Positions 1 to 6,471 of a stretch of 18,134 nucleotides of DNA are shown in pieces. The notes below the pieces were generated by a model, which was not told the origin of the DNA, ran no database searches, and saw only the letters and a list, made by a program, of their open reading frames with translations. This DNA is from FEN-1073 sp050010135. Lineage in GTDB: Bacteria; Chloroflexota; Anaerolineae; Anaerolineales; RBG-16-64-43. Numbering within the stretch: the stretch's first letter is position 1; every line of letters starts with the position of its first letter. The stretch covers positions 1 through 18,134 of the forward strand of contig JBEKLP010000060.1 of NCBI GenBank assembly GCA_050010135.1, given 5' to 3'. The position numbers and the translations under genes are program-made.

Positions 1-1
1 T

Positions 2-166
2 GAGGAGGTGGATTGGAAAGAAAGCCAGGTTAAAAGGAAGATATCTGGAAAAATGGAAGGGCAATCCTTCCCAAGAACCGAAAAAAGGACCTTGAGTACC
101 TTATTTCATGCAATAATCAGAGGTTTCAAATTAATGTTTTTACCAAGGGATATTTCCCTTTTATGA
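2..166 (+). other. Open frame entering from window edge, possible gene 3' end
   Basis: A reading frame is open from the first bases to a TGA at 164-166 (54 codons) with no start inside the window. Another frame is open to a TGA at 93-95 and would encode a short, very basic tail. Either could be the end of a gene lying to the left, or neither. I recognise no family and the length is not beyond chance. The rest of 1-349 shows no gene; it holds a 13-bp palindrome (GTCGGCGGCCGAC, about 194-206) and nothing else I can name. Confidence 0.15.
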
Positions 167-350
167 TTCAGATCTCCAATGGCCGGTAGCCGAGTCGGCG
201 GCCGACCCGTTTCGAGCCGGCATTTTTCCCGGTAAAGTAAAACCGGATTCTAAATCATTTTTGCCGGTTGGCTGGAAGCGCAGATTGAGCGGATCCGCTT
301 CGCCCACACGTCCCTACCGACGCATGCCATTTCGAGCAACGCCTCACCGC

Positions 351-406
351 CCAAAGCTGGGCATCCAACGGCGGCGGATAGGCCCGCCGATGGATGCCCA
401 GCTTGG
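351..406 (-). terminator. Long hairpin downstream of catalase
   Basis: The arms AAGCTGGGCATCCA (354-367) and TGGATGCCCAGCTT (391-404) are perfect 14-bp complements, and an inner CGGCGG/CCGCCG pair extends the stem. It lies 14 bp beyond the catalase stop codon. Read in the catalase direction, no U-tract follows. Read on the plus strand it is followed by a T-rich stretch (411-426). It may therefore be a terminator for a plus-strand transcript, a 3' stabilising hairpin for the catalase mRNA, or a palindromic repeat. Confidence 0.45.
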
Positions 407-419
407 CATATTGGTTCTT

Positions 420-1880
420 TTATTTTGATATTTCGCTGAGGGGGATGCCGAGCGCACCCGCCACCCCTTTGCCATAAGCTGGATCGGCCTTGAGGCAGTT
501 GCCAATGTGGCGGATCTGAATCTCCCGCGGTGCGCCTCCAATGGAGCGAGCCGTGTTGCCGAAGAGCAGGGCCTGGTTCTCGGCAGTCATCAACCGGAAG
601 AGCTTGCCGGGCTGGGAGAAGTAATCTTCGTCCTCGCGCTGGTTCCAGTGATCCGCGGCGCCGCCCAATTCCAGCGGCGGTTCCTTGGCACCCGGCTGCT
701 CCTGCCATTCCCCGTAGCTGTTCGGCTCGTAGCCGAGCGTGCCGCCATAATTGCCATCCACCCGCATCGTGCCGTCGCGGTGGTAGCTGTTGACCGGGCA
801 GCGGGACGCATTGACCGGAATCAGATGGTGGTTCACGCCGAGGCGGTAACGCTGGGCATCTCCGTAGGAAAAAAGCCGGCCCTGCAGCATTTTATCGGGC
901 GAGAAGCCGATGCCGGGAACGATTTGAGCCGGGTTGAATGCCGACTGCTCGACCTCGGCAAAATAATTTTCCGGATTGCGGTTCAATTCAAAGAAGCCCA
1001 CCTCCATCAGAGGATAATCCTTATGGAACCACACCTTGGTCAGGTCGAAGGGGTTATAGGGGCATTTGGCCGCATCCTTCTCCGGCATGATCTGAATGAA
1101 CATCGTCCAGCGCGGGAATTCTTTCCGTTCGATGCTCTCGAACAGATCGCGCTGATGGCTTTCGCGGTCCTTGCTGATCACCGCCTCGGCCTCTTCATCG
1201 CTCAGATTGCGGATTCCCTGCTGGGTCCGGAAAGTGAACTTGACCCAGAAGCGTTCATTGTTTGCGTTTATCAGGCTGAAAGTGTGGCTGCCAAAACCGT
1301 GCATATGCCGGTAGGAATACGGGATACCCCGGTCGCTCATGACGATGGTGACCTGATGCAGCGCCTCCGGCAGCGAGGTCCAGAAATCCCAGTTGTTTTT
1401 CGCGCTGCGCATGTTCGTCCGCGGATCGCGCTTAACGGCATGGTTTAGATCGGGAAACTTAAGCGGATCGCGCAAAAAGAAGACCGGCGTATTGTTGCCG
1501 ACCAGATCCCAGTTCCCCTCCTCGGTATAGTACTTCATCGCAAAGCCCCGGATATCCCGCTCGGCATCCGCGGCGCCGCGTTCGCCGGCCACGGTAGAAA
1601 AGCGCACGAACATGTCCGTCTTTTTTCCCACCTGGGAGAAAATTTTCGCTTTTGTGTATTTCGTGATATCGTGGGTGACGGTGAACGTACCATAGGCGCC
1701 GGATCCCTTGGCATGCATGCGCCGTTCGGGGATCACCTCCCGGTCAAAGTGGGCTAGTTTCTCGAGAAACCAAACATCCTGAAGCAACATCGGGCCGCGA
1801 TGCCCGGCGGTCAGTACATTCTGATTATCAGAGACCGGCGCTCCGCCGGTCGTTGTTAGTTTTTTCTTTTCGTCTTTCAT
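420..1880 (-). CDS. katA: Monofunctional haem catalase (small-subunit, clade-3-like)
   Basis: It disproportionates hydrogen peroxide to water and oxygen in the cytoplasm. At 486 aa it matches the small-subunit catalases. Visible landmarks are the distal-haem histidine in RRMHAKGSGAYGTF (H55), the distal asparagine region VGNNTPVFFLRDP (about 127-139), and the proximal tyrosine in RLFSYGDAQRYRLG (Y339). No C-terminal flavodoxin-like domain is present, which excludes the large-subunit class. The frame is open 21 codons further upstream, but the start at 1880 (MKDEKKK) has a good Shine-Dalgarno AGAGGAG about 7 nt before it and fits the usual family N-terminus. It is monocistronic, with a long spacer on either side. 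The gene symbol is by family resemblance; katE-type naming is equally possible. Confidence 0.95.
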   Translation of the reverse strand: MKDEKKKLTTTGGAPVSDNQNVLTAGHRGPMLLQDVWFLEKLAHFDREVIPERRMHAKGSGAYGTFTVTHDITKYTKAKIFSQVGKKTDMFVRFSTVAGERGAADAERDIRGFAMKYYTEEGNWDLVGNNTPVFFLRDPLKFPDLNHAVKRDPRTNMRSAKNNWDFWTSLPEALHQVTIVMSDRGIPYSYRHMHGFGSHTFSLINANNERFWVKFTFRTQQGIRNLSDEEAEAVISKDRESHQRDLFESIERKEFPRWTMFIQIMPEKDAAKCPYNPFDLTKVWFHKDYPLMEVGFFELNRNPENYFAEVEQSAFNPAQIVPGIGFSPDKMLQGRLFSYGDAQRYRLGVNHHLIPVNASRCPVNSYHRDGTMRVDGNYGGTLGYEPNSYGEWQEQPGAKEPPLELGGAADHWNQREDEDYFSQPGKLFRLMTAENQALLFGNTARSIGGAPREIQIRHIGNCLKADPAYGKGVAGALGIPLSEISK

Positions 1881-1968
1881 AATGTTCTCCTCTTGTGAAT
1901 TCGTATTCCCGTTATTGGGAAAATGGCGTTCCATATCAGCCATCGGGCTTCCGCGACGAGCAATATAA

Positions 1969-1974
1969 ACTATA
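1969..1974 (-). promoter_or_regulatory. Candidate extended -10 of the catalase promoter
   Basis: On the minus strand the sequence reads TGCTATAGT, a TGn-extended -10 box about 90 nt upstream of the catalase start. There is no convincing -35 at 17 bp, which extended -10 promoters can lack. No Fur/PerR-like or OxyR-like operator is obvious around it. Confidence 0.35.
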
Positions 1975-1980
1975 GCACGT

Positions 1981-2366
1981 ATTCATGTGCAAATAGGATT
2001 ATTCCTGCCGTGCGTAATCCAAAGGCGCTTTTTTCAAGGGGTTGGATCATCATGGGGCTGGATTAATCGGGACGGCTTCGGTTAATCTAAGGCCATCAAA
2101 GCCACTTTGTTAAAAAAGGTTATCGCATCAGGAAATAGAAACCATATACCGGACTCTAAATTCCAATATAATCCCTTTGCCTCTGGATATATGTGCAACG
2201 CCTGATGTCGTGCAGGCCGAGGTATTACGATAATGGAAAGAGATAAGCGTGCGAGTCATATTGAACGTCAAGTTATTGCACGATGACAGGCTGCCGGAGC
2301 CAGTCGCCGATATATCGGTTATGATTTTTCCATTATTGGGCAGCCAGACTTCGATAATATTCAGCC
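1981..2366. other. Intergenic spacer, no gene seen
   Basis: This AT-balanced spacer separates the catalase promoter from the repeat-rich end of the accessory block. There is a weak 6-bp inverted repeat (GATTAA...TTAATC, around 2063-2090) and no supported coding frame. A 77-codon frame starting near 2249 runs into the GC-rich tandem repeats and is not credible. Confidence 0.5.
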
Positions 2367-2575
2367 GCCTAACGGCCCCCGCTTCCCCCGCTTCCCCCGC
2401 TTCGCGAGGGCGGAGCGCGAGGGCGGGGCGCGAGGGCAGGCGCGAGGGCAGGCTGGCGGCTCAGCCGCTTGGCCAGCTGTGAACGTCGTCACTCATTTCA
2501 CCCGAAACATCATCGCAGTAAAATTCGCCATTTTTCACAATTGAAGCGCAAAACCATTGCAGCTGCGGGTTGGGT
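2367..2575 (-). repeat. attC-like site A, interrupted by GC-rich tandem repeat
   Basis: The outer boxes are GCCTAAC (2367-2373) and GTTGGGT (2569-2575), the latter 17 bp past the reductase stop codon. The inner half at 2553-2575 reads, on the minus strand, ACCCAACCCGCAGCTGCA, matching sites B and C. The other half appears split: CCTAACGG, then about 78 bp of GC-rich tandem repeat, then CTGGCGGCTCAG (2453-2464), which is the continuation seen uninterrupted in site B. At 209 bp it is longer than a usual attC. Confidence 0.5.
2376..2452. repeat. GC-rich tandem repeats inside attC-like site A
   Basis: Three perfect head-to-tail copies of the 9-mer CCCCCGCTT occupy 2376-2402. Four copies of GCGAGGGC follow, starting at 2404, 2417, 2430 and 2442 (period 12-13). 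The block is much richer in GC than the DNA on either side. The word GGCAGG at 12-bp spacing recurs in the opposite orientation inside site C (6263-6280). Confidence 0.85.
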
Positions 2576-2591
2576 GGCCTCTTATTCTGTT

Positions 2592-3449
2592 TTATGTAAA
2601 AAGCGGCTGCATCCCCAATTTGTTCATCTGCGTTTGCATTTCTTCATCTGTGGGCGCTTTCTCAAAACGATCGGCTGCGCCCAATACCCCGGGCAGAACC
2701 TGTATATCTCCCACCGAGTTCAGAAATAATCCCGCATTTCCCAAAACCCAATATACGGCTCGATCGATGGCGACTTGATCTTCCAGCGGTTGATACCAGG
2801 TGGCCCGACTGGGCGCACACTCGCCCCACGGACGATGCACGATGGATTTAATGGTCTGCACAGCCACATTCCGTGATTGGCAGATCCTGGCCAGGCTCCA
2901 AAACTCGCTGATATATTGCTCATTTTGCGCCATCACGTAACTAAATGGAAGCAAAACGGAGTCAAAATCAAATCGTTCCAGCGCTCGGCGGTGCATTTTC
3001 GCAACCGTAAGTCCGTGTCCCGTAATGCCAATAAAACGCACTAATCCTTGTTCTCGCGCTTCGATGGCGGCCTCCAAAGCTCCAGAAGGCCCCAATGCCG
3101 TTTCCCACTCTTGCGGATCAACCAAGTTATGCAATTGAAGAAGATCCACTTGTTCTACCTTCAGCCGCTCCAGTGAGCGATGGATTTGCTCCCGCGCTTT
3201 GACTGCTGTCCGTTCTTCCGTTTTCGTGGCAAGGAAGAAGGGCTTGCCATGGCGACCGATCCAGTCACCGACGCGGATTTCCGCCTCGCCATAACTGGCA
3301 GCCACATCGACGTGATTGATTCCAAAAGACAAGGCCAATTCCAAAGTCGCATCGGTCTCCGGTTGATTGACTTGGGCAAAGGCCGCCCCTCCCAGAATAA
3401 CGCGTGAACTCAAATGTCCGGTACGTCCAAATGCTTGTTTTGCTATCAT
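2592..3449 (-). CDS. Aldo/keto reductase family protein
   Basis: This is a predicted NAD(P)H-dependent oxidoreductase of the TIM-barrel aldo/keto reductase superfamily, 285 aa; the substrate cannot be inferred. The catalytic tetrad is recognisable: D48 and Y53 in HVDVAASYGEAE, K76 in LATKTEER, and H107 in DLLQLHNL. A GVLGA segment near the C-terminus fits the cofactor-binding end of the barrel. The start at 3449 (MIAKQAFGRTG) has an excellent GGAGGT 5 nt upstream. The frame continues to 3515, but that extension would lie in the attC-like site and is rejected. It is the last gene of the cassette block: site B ends 42 bp before its start and site A begins 17 bp after its stop. It has no promoter of its own that I can see. 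Confidence 0.9.
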   Translation of the reverse strand: MIAKQAFGRTGHLSSRVILGGAAFAQVNQPETDATLELALSFGINHVDVAASYGEAEIRVGDWIGRHGKPFFLATKTEERTAVKAREQIHRSLERLKVEQVDLLQLHNLVDPQEWETALGPSGALEAAIEAREQGLVRFIGITGHGLTVAKMHRRALERFDFDSVLLPFSYVMAQNEQYISEFWSLARICQSRNVAVQTIKSIVHRPWGECAPSRATWYQPLEDQVAIDRAVYWVLGNAGLFLNSVGDIQVLPGVLGAADRFEKAPTDEEMQTQMNKLGMQPLFT

Positions 3450-3490
3450 ATAGCACCTCCGAACAATAACTGTATCCAATTGTAGTAGCC

Positions 3491-3623
3491 ACCCAACGGC
3501 TGGCGGCTCAGGCACCTAGCCGTCATGCTTTTATCATTTACTGATTATACTGGAATTTCCAGACAATATTAAAGCAATGACTCGCTGAGCCTTGGCTAGG
3601 TCGCCTGCAGCCGCTGGTTGGGC
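3491..3623 (-). repeat. attC-like site B (best-preserved recombination site)
   Basis: This 133-bp imperfect inverted repeat is bounded by ACCCAAC (3491-3497) and GTTGGGC (3617-3623). Left arm: GGCTGGCGGCT-CAGGC-ACCTAGCC. Reverse complement of the right arm: CAGCGGCTGCAGGCGACCTAGCC. The arms pair over nearly 30 bp, with unpaired extra bases on one side and an unequal spacer next to the outer box, as in integron attC sites, where such asymmetry sets strand choice. The central ~70 bp is AT-rich. It sits between the 158-aa gene and the reductase. Confidence 0.75.
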
Positions 3624-3756
3624 GGGCATCGTTTAGAAAAAAGATTATTCCCTTTGTAATTAAATTAATATTCAATGTTTTCTAAAATAAATTTCTTCTA
3701 ATTATAGAAATAGCTATCTTAACCATTTCTTCTTATAATAATTGATTACAGATATT

Positions 3757-4233
3757 TCAAATACATGGTTCTTTTAATAACCGAATGGTAATACTATAAG
3801 TGTTAGTATCAATTGATGTGCTTGTCATATCTAAGGAATAAAAAGGACAGGAATGAACAATAAGACTCTTTTCAGCGGATTGTGGTGATGATGAATCGTA
3901 GAAGCCCCATCTACGACCCATCTCATAAACATAGAATTTCCACACCATCTCGGGAGTATCAATGGTTGTGAATTTCCATTTATGAACTTCAAAGGTATTC
4001 TTAAGTGGCTCTTCATTTATTATATTATGAGCATTTGGATACATAGGAACTTCGTCCACATTTATATTAAGACTCTTACTAAAAATCGATACGCCGCTAC
4101 CATATAATACGAAAGCAAAATATCCAAAACTGAATAAAGCAACCAAAATAACTACGCTACCTAAGATGAGTGCTATTTTCATCCGGAATGATAATTTTGG
4201 TTGATTTGTATTAGAGATTGGCTGAATTTCCAT
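3757..4233 (-). CDS. Hypothetical single-TM membrane-anchored protein (cassette gene)
   Basis: I do not recognise a named family. The 158-aa product has a hydrophilic N-terminus, one strongly hydrophobic helix (about residues 20-44) and an extracytoplasmic-looking domain with the segments VPMYPNAHN (62-70), FTTIDTPEMVWKFYVYEM (88-105) and RRWGF (107-111). The arrangement (YPNA, then a threonine-rich strand, then an amphipathic helix ending in RRWGF) resembles small 'yP.A...t.dspe.v..fY...GW' proteins I associate with Chloroflexota, but that is from memory and unverified. An AGAGGT lies 9 nt before the start. The gene is far more AT-rich than the housekeeping genes, which fits acquisition as a cassette. 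A half-site (4275-4281) lies 42 bp upstream and site B lies downstream after a 133-bp AT-rich spacer (3624-3756) with no other feature. Confidence 0.75.
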   Translation of the reverse strand: MEIQPISNTNQPKLSFRMKIALILGSVVILVALFSFGYFAFVLYGSGVSIFSKSLNINVDEVPMYPNAHNIINEEPLKNTFEVHKWKFTTIDTPEMVWKFYVYEMGRRWGFYDSSSPQSAEKSLIVHSCPFYSLDMTSTSIDTNTYSITIRLLKEPCI

Positions 4234-4235
4234 TG

Positions 4236-4264
4236 TTTATATACCTCTGAATGTGTTTGGTCAA
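4236..4264 (-). promoter_or_regulatory. Possible promoter overlapping the start of the 158-aa gene
   Basis: On the minus strand, TTGACC (4264-4259) and TATAAA (4241-4236) are separated by exactly 17 bp. The -10 ends only 2 nt before the ATG at 4233, so a transcript would begin at or inside the first codons. It would be leaderless, or would serve a later start such as Met18. The Shine-Dalgarno AGAGGT lies within the spacer and argues that transcription normally comes from further upstream, so the match may be chance. Confidence 0.3.
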
Positions 4265-4274
4265 GTGAGAGCCC

Positions 4275-4281
4275 GCCCAAC
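4275..4281 (-). repeat. Integron core half-site D (attC remnant)
   Basis: GCCCAAC followed by GGCTGAG reads on the minus strand as CTCAGCCGTTGGGC, the same kind of end as site B. The opposite half is missing: 8 bp further on, the duplicated ABC-F leader begins. It lies 42 bp before the start of the 158-aa gene, like the complete sites. It looks like the surviving end of the attC that once followed the serine hydrolase gene. Confidence 0.45.
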
Positions 4282-4520
4282 GGCTGAGTAGACGGAAAAA
4301 GCATCTATCTGTAGATGCAAGCATCTACCATTATATGCTTTATATCGAAACCCATCTCGAACCACAGCTCATCGGCGTTATTACGCCTTATTCCATCAGT
4401 TTTCGGTTCTTTACGATCGGATCGAGCTTTGTCTTCTCGAGGCGCATGCCGGTCATCTCCGTCGTCGCCTTTTCTCCCTCCAGCCTCCGCGACATGAAAT
4501 GGCACCAAGGTAAAACTTGA

Positions 4521-4526
4521 TATAAT
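4521..4526 (+). promoter_or_regulatory. -10 box of the duplicated ABC-F leader
   Basis: A perfect TATAAT is conserved at the matching position in the other copy (7126-7131). No good -35 is visible in either copy, although the 12 or so bases before the -10 (GGTAAAAC-TGA) are also conserved. Transcription would start near 4533, shortly before the leader ORF. Confidence 0.55.
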
Positions 4527-4556
4527 TGCGGTTGCTCGATCGAAAGGAATTCTCGA

Positions 4557-4577
4557 ATGCGCATTAGCGACCTGTAA
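4557..4577 (+). CDS. Leader peptide ORF MRISDL (copy 1)
   Basis: ATG-CGC-ATT-AGC-GAC-CTG-TAA encodes a six-residue peptide. An AAAGGA Shine-Dalgarno sits 8 nt before the ATG. Every base from the -10 box through the ORF is the same in copy 2 except one position between the Shine-Dalgarno and the ATG. Short leader ORFs followed by a terminator are the established control arrangement of antibiotic-induced ABC-F and erm-type genes, in which a drug-stalled ribosome changes RNA folding. Here the gene downstream is truncated, so this copy may be a relic or may still regulate transcription through the junction. Confidence 0.55.
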   Translation: MRISDL

Positions 4578-4643
4578 AGTCCATTTCTTCCTGGGCAGCC
4601 CATTCCCGCTACGATGGCATTCATCTAGCCGCCCCGTAGCGAT

Positions 4644-4676
4644 AAACCGTGGAGCTTTGCCCACGGTTTTTGTTTT
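4644..4676 (+). terminator. Intrinsic terminator between leader ORF and ABC-F fragment
   Basis: The stem AAACCGTGG (4644-4652) / CCACGGTTT (4661-4669) has an 8-nt loop and is followed by TTTTTGTTTT overlapping its 3' arm. It lies about 20 nt before the ABC-F start codon and is conserved in copy 2, as expected for an attenuator rather than a terminator for an upstream gene. Confidence 0.8.
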
Positions 4677-4694
4677 CCCAAGGACAGGTCGTGT

Positions 4695-4877
4695 ATGCTT
4701 TCCGCAAATCAAATACATAAATCCTTCGGCGATAACGTTATTCTCGAGAACGTCACCTTCAACCTCAACCCGGGCAACCGGCTAAGCCTGATCGGCCCAA
4801 ACGGCTGCGGGAAAACCACCCTGCTGCGAATCCTGGCCGGGGAGGCGCATCCGGCATCCTTTTTCAATCCACGATAG
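4695..4877 (+). pseudogene. Truncated ABC-F ATPase, N-terminal fragment
   Basis: The first 49 codons match the full ABC-F gene at 7322 at 44 of 49 residues, including the complete Walker A GPNGCGKTT and the following LLRILAG. Similarity then stops and the frame runs 11 more codons to a stop at about 4875, overlapping the end of the convergent serine hydrolase gene. No signature motif, Walker B or second ATPase domain remains, so it cannot be a working ABC-F protein. The break falls at about 4841-4860, just before the hydrolase stop codon (4864-4866 on the opposite strand). Confidence 0.85.
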
Positions 4878-6102
4878 ACTGATACGCCATCACTCTGAAA
4901 TCCTGGCCGATCGGATAGTAACCATCCGGCTGAAATTGAGCCATCTGTATCCCGATAAGCTCCTCCTTTGGATCGATCCAAAAGTAGGTGCTGGCTGCGC
5001 CAGCCCAACCATACTCACCCAACGATCCCAAACTCTGGCATTGACCTACATCCACGAGCACCCGAAATCCCAATCCATAACCATATCCCAGGGCATAGCT
5101 TCCACCAATCTCATAAGGCATCAGCCGAGGGTTCAAATGATTTGTTGTCATCAACTCCACGGTTTTGCGGCTCAAAAGGCGCACGCCGTCCAGTTCGCCC
5201 ATACCAAGCAACATCCGGCAGAAACGGAGATAATCCGGCGCGGTGGATACTAAACCATGACCGCCCCTGAATATTTTGTGCGGGGTCGACTCCGGGCTAC
5301 CCTCCGGGCTTGAGAGCAGCCGATTAATGCCCATGGCTGCATCTATATACAATTTGGAGACCGTCATATCGGGCTGTCGCAAAGTATCGGAACCGTACTC
5401 CGCGGCAAATCGGTTGAGCTTGCCTGCCGGCACGTGAAAACCCGTATCGGCCATGCCCAAGGGTTCGAACAACTCCTCGCGCAGGAAAACATCCAGCGAC
5501 CGGCCGCTGAGTATCTCGATCAGATACGCGACCACATCGTGAGAAACGCCATAACGCCACTTTGTGCCCGGCTGGAATGCCAGAGGCAGTGTCAGCAGCT
5601 CGGATACAGCTTCTGCCAATGGCTTTTCAGGAAGAAGGATCGTTTCTCGATACATCCTTTCCACCGCGCCATATTCCATAAAAGAATAGGTGAATCCCGA
5701 TGTATGAGTCAATAAATCGCGGATGGTGATTTCCCGTGCAAGGTCGGCCAGCTTAATCCCGGTTTCATCCTCACCGGCATATACCTTGAGATTCCGGAAA
5801 GCCGGTATATATTTGGACACCGGATCGAATAATTGAAACAGTCCCTTTTCATAAAGCGTCATGAGTGCGACACAAGTGATAGGTTTGGTCATCGAGTAAA
5901 GGCGAAAGATGGTGTCCGGCTGCATGGGCCTCTTGTTTTCACGATCCATCAAACCGGCGCACTCAAGATAAACCAATTGACCGCGGCGGGCGAGTAAAGC
6001 CAGCGCACCCGCTATTTTATTATCACCAATATGTTTTTCCATTCCCGGGCGAATTTTCGCCAAACGTTCCTTGGACATACCTACTTTTTCGGGTGTAACC
6101 AT
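4864..6102 (-). CDS. Serine hydrolase of the beta-lactamase / family VIII esterase type
   Basis: This 412-aa protein belongs to the penicillin-binding-protein-like serine hydrolases (COG1680-type), which include class C beta-lactamases and family VIII esterases. The nucleophile motif is S70-M-T-K73 in FRLYSMTKPIT. The second active-site tyrosine is probably Y184 in WRYGVSHDV, in the position of the class C YxN box but without the Asn. The C-terminal GWAGAAST replaces the KTG box, as in family VIII esterases. An esterase or other non-lactamase activity is therefore more likely than true beta-lactamase. No signal peptide is seen, which suggests a cytoplasmic location. The start at 6102 (MVTPEKVGMS) has AAAGGA 8 nt upstream; the longer open frame to 6351 runs through the attC-like site and is rejected. 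Upstream is site C, 49 bp from the start. Its expected downstream attC has been replaced by the truncated ABC-F copy. Confidence 0.9.
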   Translation of the reverse strand: MVTPEKVGMSKERLAKIRPGMEKHIGDNKIAGALALLARRGQLVYLECAGLMDRENKRPMQPDTIFRLYSMTKPITCVALMTLYEKGLFQLFDPVSKYIPAFRNLKVYAGEDETGIKLADLAREITIRDLLTHTSGFTYSFMEYGAVERMYRETILLPEKPLAEAVSELLTLPLAFQPGTKWRYGVSHDVVAYLIEILSGRSLDVFLREELFEPLGMADTGFHVPAGKLNRFAAEYGSDTLRQPDMTVSKLYIDAAMGINRLLSSPEGSPESTPHKIFRGGHGLVSTAPDYLRFCRMLLGMGELDGVRLLSRKTVELMTTNHLNPRLMPYEIGGSYALGYGYGLGFRVLVDVGQCQSLGSLGEYGWAGAASTYFWIDPKEELIGIQMAQFQPDGYYPIGQDFRVMAYQSIVD

Positions 6103-6150
6103 GGTGTTGTCCTTTCTTCGTGTTTCCCTTTGGTAATGCGCTTTCCATCG

Positions 6151-6410
6151 GTCCAACGGTTGGCAACAGCGGCACCGAGTCGGCGAAACCTCTGAAGGCC
6201 AAAGCCCCTGCCCCGCGCGATGCCTGTCCTGAGCTCCGGAGGAGCGAAGGAGAGCCGGGGTGCCTGCCACCGCGCCTGCCCCCCGAGCGATGAGCACTGG
6301 TGTACTACCGGTGCGATGACTTCGCGAGTGGGGGTAATTAAAACTGCTCACCTTTGTTCCTAGAGCAGTTTTGGCTGCGAAGGGAGGTCGCTTGCAGCCG
6401 CGTGTTGGGC
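6151..6410 (-). repeat. attC-like site C, enlarged
   Basis: The outer boxes are GTCCAAC (6151-6157) and GTTGGGC (6404-6410). On the minus strand the gene-proximal half reads GCCCAACACGCGGCTGCAAG followed by CGACCTC, a very typical attC start matching site B. The other half, CCAACGG...CAGCGGCACCGAGTCGGCGAAACCTC, pairs with it imperfectly. A further stem AAAACTGCTC/GAGCAGTTTT (10 bp, 6340-6372 region) lies inside. At 260 bp the site is about twice normal. The excess is a GC-rich block (about 6195-6300) containing CCTGCC words as in site A. It lies 62 bp after the 104-aa gene and 49 bp before the hydrolase start. Confidence 0.55.
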
Positions 6411-6471
6411 GATTTTAGTTTCCAATATTTTCAATAATAAAATCATCTCCGAAAGATCATTCATTTGAAGA

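Larger units (their letters stand above)
4289..4841 (+). repeat. Diverged direct duplicate of the ABC-F upstream region and first 49 codons (copy 1)
   Basis: This segment is colinear with 6892 to about 7466, starting at the shared TAGACGGAAAA and ending within the Leu-Ala-Gly codons after Walker A. By eye the upstream part is about 80% identical. The -10/small-ORF block (4518-4580 versus 7123-7185) has one mismatch in 63 bp, and the terminator block is nearly identical. Both copies point the same way. The copies enclose the serine hydrolase and 104-aa cassettes as long direct repeats. Confidence 0.9.

Noticed and set aside
364..374. ATCCAACGGCG within the hairpin after catalase, as a further attC half-site
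   Set aside because: It fits RYYYAAC, but the partner GTTRRRY box and asymmetric inner arms are absent; the stem is a plain hairpin. I therefore do not count catalase as a cassette gene.
507..1448. 313-codon plus-strand frame opposite the catalase gene
   Set aside because: Antisense shadow of a strongly conserved catalase; no ribosome site or family sequence.
2249..2482. 77-codon plus-strand frame
   Set aside because: Half of it is translated GC-rich tandem repeat (PASPASPAS, GREGRREGR); no ribosome site.
3450..3515. N-terminal extension of the aldo/keto reductase to 3515
   Set aside because: It enters attC-like site B, while GGAGGT directly precedes the start at 3449.
4388..4624. Minus-strand frame divergent from the ABC-F leader, partly shared with the second copy
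   Set aside because: Between the copies, differences fall at all codon positions and include stop codons, so it is not evolving as a protein. It looks like decayed or regulatory DNA.
6103..6351. N-terminal extension of the serine hydrolase to 6351
   Set aside because: It would be encoded by attC-like site C, and the start at 6102 has its own Shine-Dalgarno and a family-like N-terminus.
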